From contig JADLSH010000199.1 in assembly GCA_016169945.1 (NCBI GenBank), positions 2,046,001 through 2,110,000 of the forward strand: a stretch of DNA of 64,000 bases. Reading direction: 5' to 3'. The notes beneath the pieces are model-generated. The model was not told where the DNA came from. It was given only the letters and a program-made list of their open reading frames with translations, and ran no database searches. The position numbers were made by a program, and so were the translations under genes. Within the stretch, counting starts at the first letter, position 1, and each line of letters begins with the position of its first letter. This stretch comes from Trachythela sp. YZ-2020. Lineage: Eukaryota > Cnidaria > Anthozoa > Malacalcyonacea > Clavulariidae. Positions 12,501-23,400 of this stretch are shown piece by piece.

Positions 12501-12773
12501 AGTTATTATGAGAGAAAAACCACAGAGGTTACGTCCGGTGAAGAATCGGGCAACCAAATACACAAAAACCGCTACATTCGTTATGATTTTCCAGTGGCAG
12601 TGAAACACACGCGCGAGGTGTTACGTGCGAAATGGTGGAACGACGCTACTTTGCCGGGCTCGTTACGGCAACTTGTCGAAATATGCTCGAAATTGATTTA
12701 CTGTGAACCTACACTTCTTTTTAATGTCATTCAAATGTTAGAAAAGAAGATGTTTGGAGAAACTGATAAATGA
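6549..12773 (+). CDS. TAF1B: TATA box-binding protein-associated factor, RNA polymerase I subunit B
   Basis: Eight exons join in phase: 6549-6635, 7298-7385, 8064-8167, 8310-8541, 9510-9702, 10266-10495, 10930-11080 and 12023-12773 (stop). They give about 611 residues, against 588 in human. The N-terminus is a zinc ribbon, C4-x2-C7-x13-C21-x2-C24, as in the Rrn7/TAF1B family. Exons 3-5 carry family patterns such as KPWFTLEGFQ and QHTLAFCFLGLLW, and exons 6-7 the cyclin-fold region (LPDIPRH, AMAYIIISLRLIYGLDD). The long last exon matches the TAF1B C-terminal part (PWNKEDL, ending LLFNVIQMLEKKMFG) and contains an acidic insert (DEEDEADEGDG). TAF1B is the TFIIB-like subunit of SL1/core factor: it recruits Pol I to rDNA promoters in the nucleolus. 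The start is chosen because the zinc ribbon begins three residues later. The gene is convergent with FANCI; the two stops are about 450 bp apart. Confidence 0.9.
7660..7830 (-). mobile_element. degenerate SINE B copy in TAF1B intron 2
   Basis: It contains ATTATTGGTCCAGTG, a diverged copy of the GGAAACCGGAGTACCCGGAG core, and AAACCTGTGGTGTTTGGT, all shared with SINE B copies at 24225, 34195, 48340 and 57805. It is heavily mutated. Confidence 0.55.
8584..8772. repeat. CAT/ATC trinucleotide microsatellite
   Basis: Imperfect (CAT)n and (CAA/CAT)n run for about 190 bp in TAF1B intron 4. The long His- or Asp-rich open frames over it are composition artefacts. Confidence 0.9.
8838..9040 (-). mobile_element. 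LINE remnant (3' end of reverse transcriptase ORF)
   Basis: On the minus strand it encodes a fragment with R-L-R-W-F-G-H-V, a motif typical of the C-terminal end of non-LTR retrotransposon polyproteins. The frame is short and isolated, so this is a dead 5'-truncated fragment in TAF1B intron 4. Confidence 0.55.
9755..9965. mobile_element. MITE with ~33-bp terminal inverted repeats
   Basis: Left arm 9755-9788 and right arm 9932-9965 are near-perfect complements (core ACAACGGTAACTCCGAAAAT). The inside is AT-rich and carries TAGTCATCATCAGGAATGAT. It has no coding capacity. It lies in TAF1B intron 5, about 50 bp after the exon 5 donor. Confidence 0.8.
11140..11905 (-). mobile_element. LINE remnant with internal duplications
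   Basis: Minus-strand reading gives E-M-R-M-L-R-W-M-L-G-I-S-L, another C-terminal signature of non-LTR polyproteins. Downstream a segment of about 130 bp containing the complement of CCATGCTAACTTGACTGG recurs three times (around 11320, 11445 and 11590), each diverged. The block sits in TAF1B intron 7. The 233-residue plus-strand frame over it is an antisense artefact. Confidence 0.6.
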
Positions 12774-13227
12774 AAACTCTTGACAGAACATGAATAGCCG
12801 GCCCAGATGTTAATTAAAGTTTTTAGATATTAGGGCCTGGAGTGGACAAACTTGGAAACAATATTGCGGAAACAGCTGAAAATCTCGATGATCCCTTGAA
12901 GGGTTCATACTTGTTAATCCTCAAACACTTTGTTGCTGAAACATCTGAAAATTTCAATGTATGTTTCCATGTTTTTCCGAGAAGAAGCATGGCTAAGAAG
13001 CAATGTTTCCGGAACAAGGTTTGCCTTGGACCTTATATTCACTAACATACAATACAAACTGTGAGGAATTTGAATTATTAGCCTTTAGGAAGCATGGCTA
13101 GAAAACAATGTTTCTGCAACAAAGTTTCATGGTTTGCCCTGGGTCTTATTCACTCTTATTTACAATATACAAACTAAAAATTGTAAAGAATTTGAGATGT
13201 TAGAAAGTTACCCAAATATCTATCTCG
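12774..13227. other. convergent intergenic region TAF1B/FANCI
   Basis: About 450 bp lie between the TAF1B stop and the FANCI stop. Two related segments, near 12965-13020 and 13085-13140, share GAAGCATGGCTA followed by a run like AACAATGTTTC(C/T)G. I see no clear AATAAA on either strand close to the stops and no gene. Confidence 0.5.
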
Positions 13228-16200
13228 TCATTTCTTGCCTTTCTTTTTCGGAGGTTCCTGATTTTCTTTCGCCGTATCCTGAAAAGGTGAATAGGTGAAA
13301 ACGGTTGACTGAAGCAGCTGGACTTATATTTACCAGAACATTAACAGCAACAAAATAGATTAAATGTTTTCTAACTTCTAAACCATGTCTACTTATAAAC
13401 CAAAGTACCTCTTCTTCATCCTCGCTCGACTCTTCTCTCAAAGCAGCGTCAAGAGTTGCACAGTTAATTCGAAAATCTCTCGATGTGCTTCGCTTGAAAT
13501 GTTCCATGAAATTAATCTATATTAAATGAGAACACTGGATCACTTCCTACTTTTTAATTGTCTATTAGACAATTTGCATTATAGACTAATTTTTGATCTA
13601 GGCAAAAAAAAGTATATTGCCGGAAAGAACATACTAAAATTAGTAAAATTGCAAAGTTTGGTTGCGAAATGTTGTAAAATGCGGAAAATATAGCCTTGCA
13701 AAGTTTGCAAATTTTGTATACTTTTGTATTACGTGCGGAAATTCCTACCACATTTGGGCCGAAATGTGGTAGGAATTTCCGCACGTAATACAAAAGTATA
13801 CAAAATTTGCAAGGCTATATTTTCCGCATTTTACAACATTTCGCAACCAAACTTTGCAATTTTACTAATCTTATTATGTTCTTTGTAGCTGTTGTAATTG
13901 ATTCCCTTCTCCTTGCCTAGAACAAAATTTAGTCTATAATGCAAATTGTCTATTGACAACCACAATTTAACACGGATCCTCTCATCCTTACCCTAATCCG
14001 TTCTGATAGTTTACCAAAAATAATAAACCGTACACCTACCTTGGATTTCTTAGTGAGCTGAATAAGATATCGTTCATATTGTTCAACTGCATAGATAAGA
14101 TTTGGCACTGATTTCAATTCTTTCAATACTCGCACCTATTATTGGAAAGAGAGTTATATGTGCGAAGGAAGTTTACCAAAAGCAAGACCTGTAAAATTCG
14201 GCAGTCAATTGATATTCCCGGACAGGATACTGTCTGGTTTAGTATATAGAGGATTTTATTACGTTACCTTGGTTAAATTTCCAGCCCTTGTTGAATCTTT
14301 ATCTTTGCCCTTTCCTCGCGTTTCTTGCTCAGAAGTTTGAACGTATGTCAGAAATGCATACACATGCTGTGAAAGCTGAGTTCCAGAACATTTTACCTGA
14401 AATATTGAGTGTTTAGTACACATGAAAGTATCGAAAATTGACGAAGAACAACCTATGAAGTTCAGGGCAGCCATGCATGCAAATAAAATTTCAGACATGT
14501 TTCGCTACTCAGTTTAAGCAAGTAAATGCCATACCTTAACTAATTACATTCACGACCGAACGTTTTGAACTCCTGTCTAGCTTAGAGTGGAGTTGGTTCA
14601 CGAATTTAATTTGTTCGGGGATGAAATTCATTTAGTTAAATCAGGGTAGCGAGATATGCGTGTGTTGCCTATTAAATATCAATTTGGGTAGTATATTTGG
14701 GCAGTCTTTTTCAAGCAAAAGATTACGTACCATTTTTTCAAACGATGGAGTTACATGACCAACTTTTTGAGCATACAGATACAAATACTAAAATAAACAA
14801 TTGAAAATATAAAGTTTAATTATTATCACATGCTATTTGCCGACCGGATTATTCCTTTTTCCAGGAAAAAGGAATAGTCCGGTGGGCAAAAAGCATAGAA
14901 ATCCACAATACATGATGATGGAGGATGTGTCCATTATTACGGTCAGTTGACTGCTTACATGTACACATTTATACTTACATATTTAGCAATAACACCAAGT
15001 GTAGAATAAAACTTTGTAAGTGTCTACGAAAAGATGAAATCACAAATGTATTTTCTTGTAACCGAGTTGGACTATCTCAATTATAGCCTGAGATAACAGG
15101 GTTCGGAAAGCGATATTCACGCGATAAACACATGTTTTACGGCAGTTGGAAATTTTGTTAAGAGGCAAAGGGGGGACCAAAGGATTTGAAATCAGGCCCT
15201 GTGGTCCCCCCTTTGGTTTTCGATTTTTTTCTCAATTTCCGGGCCCTGCATTGGAGGCTTACAGTACCTTGAGTAAAAATTCCGTACAAGTTCCCACTGG
15301 AATTGCCGATTGTACAAATTCATGAAATGCATGTATTATGCTTGGTATTCGATCACAAACTGATTTCTCTAGACCACCTCTTGGCGATGATGGACTCGCA
15401 CCGTTCTCCTCTGAAAGAAATATCGGTGGAACATGTGGTTAGCGCTTTCACTCTCATCGCTAAACATACTTTTTGAGCTATAACAGTGGCGGATATATAA
15501 GGTGTTCCCTCAATCTTATGTATAATTATGTGTTATATAATTAAATTAACATTTCTACATTTGAAAGATCATATCTTATAATAATTTGCATTACAACCTT
15601 CTTGGCTTTGCAATGCAGTCTTGGTCTTATCAGCTTTTATCTTTGCCATAAACCAATCTATTTCATCTAAGACTTTGTCTATCTGGCTTAATACAATCTA
15701 GGAAAACGTATCGACGATGAATGTTAATTTATACAGTATGGTAGCAGTTTGAGATAGATCGTGGGGATGAAATGAGAAGAAGACATCAGAAGAAGATTTG
15801 GGGTGGTAGATATTGCAGAGGTGAGGAGAAAGGATGAGATGGTAAGGAACTGACTGTGGACATGACAAGAGACAGAAAACGACGGGGGACAAGAATCCGA
15901 GCATCTCAGTGTAAAGGTGGAACTAGAGTAGGATAAAGGAAAATACTTGTAGTTTTGGAATATACTCAACAAAACAGAGCTCGTCAATAGTTTTTCAAAT
16001 TCAATTCCACTAATATGAATTTGGGAACAAAACAGAAACAGCAACAAGACCTAACTATTTTTTTGAATTATGCTTACCAACACATTGGGTGCAGCTGTCC
16101 GTGGGTTGACAATTGCGAAATATGAATCGTCTGTCATTTCAACATCCTGCAGAAAGAAAACAAAAACGATAGGCACAAAACGGGATAAAAACAAAGTACT

Positions 16201-17380
16201 ATAAAAACCAAATGCCTTATTTCTTTCATTTTTATCCAGTATCGTTCGCAAACTAACTCGAATCACCCACTACAGAGAGTGTTTGCAGTGTCCCCTCGCC
16301 CCTACTGTAGACAAATTGGGTTTGTGATTGGTTGATTATAACAATGAAACAGAATAAAACTGTAGAATAAATTCTCTAAAGAACGAATCGCCACATAAAT
16401 CAATATAATATAACAGCTATACCTCGTCAATATCACCAAGTTGTTTGTGAATATCAGCAGCCATTTCTTTTTCCTTTAATCGAAATTTAACAATTTTATA
16501 GAATATATACTAAAGGGCACTGAGAGACTGGGTAAATATCAAGATTTTGGTGGCATCTCACTCGATTGAATAATAAGTGAATAATAAGATTCAACCGAGT
16601 GAGATGGCACCAAAATCTTGATATTTACCCACAACTTAACTTGGCAGTACCCTGGTATATATACATGAACTTGTGGTTAGAGCTCGACAACTGGACTCTG
16701 TAGCTCAGTTGATTAGAGCGCTGCATCGGAATCGCAGGGCCGCAGGTATTATACTTACCAAAGTTAGTTTGTTACTACACTGAGTTGTCAAACTGAGCAT
16801 AAAGGACACCAAACTCTTGGAAACAATTACATCATCTGTATAACAAAATAAAGTGAACATTATCAGTGTCTCCAAATCGGGGATCCAAATAACGGTAATG
16901 AAAGCCTCTTCCTAGTTCCTACCTATATTATGTTCTACGCAAATTCTCTTCGCCCAAGATTGAACTTGTGAAAGCTACAGGAAAAAAAGAAAAAGGACTT
17001 GCTATTTACCGCGTAATACATCACACACACACATTATAGCGTTCCAACCTTTACCCTTAATTACCTATTAAACCAAACTAATTCTATTTATACTAGATAG
17101 CTCTATCAGTTCTAAACTGTTTTTCTTGCCTGTCCAGTAGTAAGGATCTTGCTGTGGTTGTGTCAGGTAAGAGTATGGATAGACTGGAAAGACTCCTGAG
17201 ATTGAGGTGGGTGAATAAATCAGTGAACTGGGAATTGCAGAAATCAAATCGGTCAGTTCGTGCAGAGTTAAAGTTTATTATGTTTACCACTCTGAGGTGG
17301 ACGGAAATCCTTAACAGGTTCTTGCAACTCAATTGACAAAGGTTCCGAGGGTTAGTTAAGGTTAGTGCCTAAGGGTTAGG

Positions 17381-17417
<37 letters not shown>

Positions 17418-20400
17418 AACCCTCGAAGCACAGGAGAGAACCAACCAATCTCTACTTTTGAGTTTATCAAGCACAGGGAAGTTACCCAACCTAAGTAAAT
17501 TCCTGTCATCAGGGCTATATAGCAGGCTTAACGCAGAGGTAAGGGGCAGCGCGCTAACCGCATCTGCCACCCGTGCCACCCTAATGCACTAACCACTGTG
17601 CCACCAACATCCTTATACCAACCTTACACTGGCAATACATCAACTGAACTGTTTCAAATGTACAATGGCGAATAAGCGATCACGTCTCTTACCTGATCCA
17701 AACCTGCCTTCAAACATCGCGTTAATAAAGATATAATATTGACCATATGAGGTATGTCTTTTAATGTCATCGTGTCATTGGGTGATGCCAACGTCGTCAC
17801 GACCAACCTCTAAAGACAGAGACAAATAATCAAACTTCACACTTTGACGGCGACATTAATATATCAGTCATGTTCTCGCTATTCTGGTTGAAGTAAATGA
17901 ATGTACAAATACATTCATTCATACATTCAGCTCACTCCCCGTTGGGGCTTTTCAGTGACCGATTACATCAAGTATCTCGCTTACCTATATTATGTACGTA
18001 GTCTACATTATCTATTTTTACAACAATTGTGATATTACTTTCCTAATCTGTATATCCTAACCTACCCAGTTAACTTTCCCTGTGGGAGGAAACCGGAGTG
18101 CCCGGAGAAAACCCACGACTTTCGGCAGAGCGTTGACTTACCCTTTTCACATGAGTGTGATGAGCAAAGTCAACAGCGAGAATCGAACTCAAGACTCAGA
18201 GGTGAAAGGCGCTTGCTCTGACGACTGCGCCACCGAAGTTCCATCATGAATGCAGTCCCAGCTGAACAAATAACATTCACGACCCAACGTTTTGACACTC
18301 CGGTCTAGTGTCGACAGGGGTGATCTAAAGTCGCAATGTGACTGTGACGATGACGTCATCCCTTGAGAATATAACGAAGCGCGTTACGAGAAAACGTTAA
18401 CTTCGTGACCCTTCTAAAAATTCCCAAAGTATATAGCGGTCCTCCCGAAAATTACGTCCTCCCGAAAATTACGTCCCCCCACCCTGGAAGTAGCGGTATT
18501 TTTTCAGGGGTACGTTATTTTCGGAACTCTACGTTAGAGTTCTTACTAGACGATCAATCTTAATGCAGAACATTCCGAAACAGAGAGTTAACTAACCTGA
18601 AATTTCGTAATGTGTCGATGAACTAGTTCATTTTCATCATCAACTGCTTCAACTTCGTCATTATCGCGATCTATAAATAATAGAATATTTCAATATTTGG
18701 GCTGTTAGTCGTACCAGTGGGTATTGCACACGTTTTTAATTTCGGCGACCAAGAATGGATTTTTTTCATTACTAAGGAGGTACTTGATCCTAATGTGGAC
18801 CAAGTCCTATTGTGACAAATCTTCTATTAAGCCACTCTCTTTCTAATAGCCCCCCCTCCTTAGAAGTCATGAGGCCCCCTCTCTACTATGCCCCACCCTC
18901 AAGTGTACTGATAAGATTTAACAATTGGCCTTGAAGTTCACTGCATTTTTCACATACTGCATTTCAGCTAAACCAACAAGACCCTCTCTATCAAGCCCTA
19001 TCAAGTCCCCTCTCAAATAATCCCCCTCCCCCGAGATGCTAAATACAGGATTTACGGCAATACTTAATAGAAAGTTCTAAAGTTTCAAACGATCAACCTA
19101 AAAAGTTTCTGAGGATATTTAAAATTTCCTGCGAGCTGTGCTCGTCTATTTTCTCCCACCCTGATCAATGAAGTAAATCACAATGATACCTTACCTAAGG
19201 CAGCTAAGAATTTCTGTATCTTCGTTCGATATCTGTTGCCAATTATATTCATCACAAGGAACACACCGTGTAAACTTTGATTGACAATCTAAGCAACATA
19301 TAGACGAAAAAGGTTCAGAACTATAGTTCGAAAATCGGACGAATGAAACAACCGGTGTCAAGCCCTCGTACACGGTTTGCAACTTGTGGTGTCCAAGTGC
19401 AGTCGAATCACTTGCTTTCAGCGCCTTGACCACTGAACTATTCAGTATTTGGGATGCCCAATTGAGACGCTCAGAAATATTTTATCGCGTGATATCCAAT
19501 CTACATATAGGCTGAACAAGGCAAGCTTCCTTTCTGTCACATGCTATTTGAAAAATTTGTGAAATTACAAGTCTACTAACTTTGTCAGATTTCTTCGTAA
19601 TACAACTCTCACCATTTACCATTTTAAGTAGAACTCTACATCAGAAAGCCATATAAACATTGATTATAAATCAGAGACGAATAAGAAGAGATCAGAAGAA
19701 ATGTGGGGTGGTAGATATCGCAGAGAAGGTGAAGGAAGCAAGTCTTATAGATAGTATATGGACACGTAATATGAAGACATGAAGGAGAGCTGGTCAGAGA
19801 CAATGTTTAGTAAAGAGATGAAAAGAAGATGTGGGGTGGTATTTATTGCACAGAAGGTGTAGAAAGCAAGGTTGACATGGTGGTAATTATAAATCAGGGA
19901 TTTCAAGGCTGATCTGATAGTAGGGATGTAGATCAGGCGTTGCACCCTACCGGGGACGGCTGGCTCTAGTTATAGATTCGCAGTTCCAGATTCAGACTGA
20001 ATATGGGAGTTAGGCAGATAGAAAAAGCGAATGCAAAATGATTGCTCACAACCTACACCTCTGCAGAAAATCAGCCTTTTTATAGTAATATAGCTGCTTT
20101 GGATGTAAACGTGAGGTGAGAAGAGCAACAAAACTGACACTGACCTTGCAATCTTTGTACACCGACGATAAATATGCTCTACATCCTTTCCACCAACGCC
20201 ATCACAATAACCATTGTCATTTATCTGAACACAAGATTTGTTAAACTTTATGCCCCGTACAGATGAGGAATTTTGCCTTGGCAAGTTTTCCTTCACAAGT
20301 TACATTTGCTCCTATGTACGACAAAAAAATTGACAAGCTTTCCTTGCCAAGTTTACTTGTTTAAAAGCTAGTCATGCCAGTTCTGAACAAAGAAAAGTGG

Positions 20401-23400
20401 AAATACGACCGACAACAAAAATTTTAGATAAATTGAGGACTGAAAGGAAAACTTGTTAATTTTTTGCCTTAAACACGAACAACTAATGCCGGTAACAATT
20501 TTGCTGTGGCAAGGTTTCTATGACAAGTTTATTCGCTCGTCTGTATAGGCAAATTTGCCAAGTTTTTTTTATGATAAGTGCACTTATTCAAAAGCAAGCA
20601 TGCTAGCTTTCGAACAAGTGTACTTGTCATAGAAAAAATTGGCAAAGTACAAATTTTGCTCGTCTGTATTGGCCAACAAAGAAAATTTGACAAACTAATT
20701 TGAGCACTAGGGTGCGGTTGGTGAGCGATCTATTGTTGTAGTAAGTATCATGGCGGCCAATGGAGGTCAGAAACCAAACGCGTGTCATAGCGTGCAATTA
20801 GCAAATAGAACTTGCCATATGAGAACTTGTCATAGAAAACCTTCTCGTCTGTAACCGGCTTAAGATATCTTTAAGAACTTAAGAAGGAAGAAAGAAGGTA
20901 CAGTAACATGGTTAATCACCTGAGTCAGTTTCTGGTGTGTTACAGTGAGAATGTACTGAACAAAGTCGCCAGAATTGCGTAATAGATCCAAACTGGCTTG
21001 ATGACTGGGAAGACTATCACTGAATAAAAGAGTACAAAAAACGCAAGTGTTATCAGCAAGCAACAACAATACTCTTCAGTTGTAAGTTTGTCAAATTGAG
21101 ATAGTCTATTACCTTAATATTGCCTTGAGAATGTTAGCTGTTGCACTCAGAGAGAACATACTTCGCGCAATTTGCTTTGACGAAGACTGCCTTGCTTTTT
21201 TGCCTTCGTGCAAAAATCATGAAAATATGGGTTAGTAAAAATGGTGCAGAGTTTTACGTTAGTACAAGGTACAAGGATTGGGTTAGATTTAGAATCAGGG
21301 TTAAGATTAGGGTTAGGATTGGAGGTTATGCAACCTCAAATTAGGATTAGGATTATGTAAGTTAGGATTATGTAGGTAAGGATTATAAGGTTAGGATTAG
21401 AGTTAAGATTAGGGCAAGGATCAGTATCAGGGTTAGGATTGGGTAGCATCTGGCATTTTGGCGGTTAGGATTAAGGCTGAGGATTAAGTCCTCCATTGAG
21501 GTTAGGATTAGAATTGTAAGGAATGGGAATAGTTAAAAGGTATGAAATCGATGTATTGAATGGTCAAATCTGACGAAGGTTCAAGATAATTTGTTCAAGA
21601 TAAGTTAAAACTTCAGATGTCTACATTACTGAAACGCTACCTTGGCTTGCATTCGTCCCTTTCAGAAGATTGGAAAGTTTCCAGTATTTGTTGAACAAGT
21701 TTAGAACCATTTCACAACTTTCCTGACTAAAATAAAAAATTGAGGCAAACATTTCAACATTAGAAATAACTGAACAAGTTAAGAAAAACCAAACACATGA
21801 CACGTGCTCTACAGTCAAAGCCCTGGAACACATAATACAGTATGATGTCACAACTAACCTAAATTCCCCTACAGTGAACGAGTGCTCCATTAGAACCTAG
21901 AACGAAAATCAACATTGTTTTACATGATGCTACACATGGTGGTCAACTTCAAATGTATTGATAATATGCTTAATATTGATTATGAACATCAAGGTCAAAA
22001 CATATAATGTAGTGAACAACACAGCACTGCACAATCATATTTTTCAGAGTTAATCTATCACATTTAATGGGGGTGCAGGGGGGGTGCGCCTTGGCAGGGA
22101 GGTCCTAGCCTTGGCCAAGGGGGTGCAGGAGGGGTGCAATTTCCATATTAAATTTTGGATTTGGCAGGGCATTTATCAAACAAAATAATATATTGGGCCT
22201 AAAAATATTTGGCCATTGTGGGCCTCTTTGACCATCTAGACAGCCCCTGCTGCAGCCGCAGCCCTTGCTGGGGACCTCACTCCTCAGTAATGATGCACCC
22301 TGCCTCAGTCGACAATCACACTCTGCTTTATGACCAGCGCCCACTCAGCACCCCCCCCCCTACCAGATCAAACTGGACCATCCCCGCGATCGACCATGTG
22401 CTGCATTGACCCACTTAGTGAAACCTTGCACCTATACACTGACAGCAGACTTACCTCAAAAATTCCAAGAACTAAGCAGGCGAATATGTTGTTCTTTAGC
22501 CCCACACCATTGGCCATGGAGTAATCCGCTGACTTGTCCTATAATACACAAGAGAAACCCAATAACCTCTTGCATATAAATTGCGCAGCATAAGAACTCC
22601 CAGAGATGAGAGATAGCTTAAGCAAAAAATAAAGACTGAACGAAAAGTTAGTTCATGCTCAACTCAACTCAACTCACTTCATTTATACCAGATACCTCTA
22701 TCAACTCTAAAATGTTCTCTGTGGAGGTTCAGTAAGGGTAATCTCTTATTGGTTCAATGCTAATTTGCAAATACAGGGCGAAATCTGAGTACCTGTAAAA
22801 AATCTGCGGTGCTTCGTAGAGTCAAACAGAAACTGGAAGTGCTGTTTTCACACGCGACTGAGAGACATTATAATCAGAAATGTGCATATATTGTAGGAAT
22901 CGAACGCCGATTATAGAGTTGAAACGCACATGGAGTAACCACTGTATACCAATGTTTTTGAATTATCTTTGCTAATTCGTGGCGCAAAGTTCTACAAGTG
23001 TTCTTACTAGTTCAAAGTCTTCCAACTCGCTTTTATTCATCCGTTGTGTCAAAGAGGTAAATAATTCCTGCAGATTTTCTGTGAAATGATTCAGCTCTTC
23101 TTGCCCATCTATATGAACAAGACAACTCTCAGTTAAATTGCACTCAAAAATTCTCCAGTTCTTTGCATTTACAATATCTCAAATGTGGGCTTCCATGCAA
23201 CGTAGGTAGTGTTCAAAAGTAAGGCGTCATTGTTACGGTACGTACACCCGTCACAAAGACATCTCATTTCATGAGTGTATAGGTTTTTGCCGAATTTCCT
23301 TAAGTGCACATGAGACAATATTTTGCGGTTAACACGCTGCACCTTACACGCAGATGCGGTTAGCACGCTGCCCCTTACACGCAGATGCGGTTAGCACGCT

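Larger units (their letters stand above)
13228..20224 (-). other. FANCI: FANCI exons 33-49 (C-terminal part)
   Basis: Exons: 20224-20145, 19635-19541, 19232-19195, 18670-18597, 17809-17693, 16974-16923, 16835-16759, 16473-16423, 16146-16078, 15697-15598, 15410-15268, 15023-14979, 14787-14731, 14396-14268, 14135-14040, 13516-13409 and 13278-13228 (stop TGA at 13230-13228). The end encodes STSRDFRI, an acidic stretch ending EDEEE, then a basic tail. The human EDGE motif at this place is not literally present ([10 protein letters not shown] instead). The junction between exons 19541 and 19232 is one base out of phase in my model, so one boundary there is wrong. Confidence 0.85.

Noticed and set aside
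19191..19433. 80-residue minus ORF as a separate gene
   Set aside because: Only its left end overlaps a FANCI exon, and that exon is read in a different frame; the rest is intron sequence.
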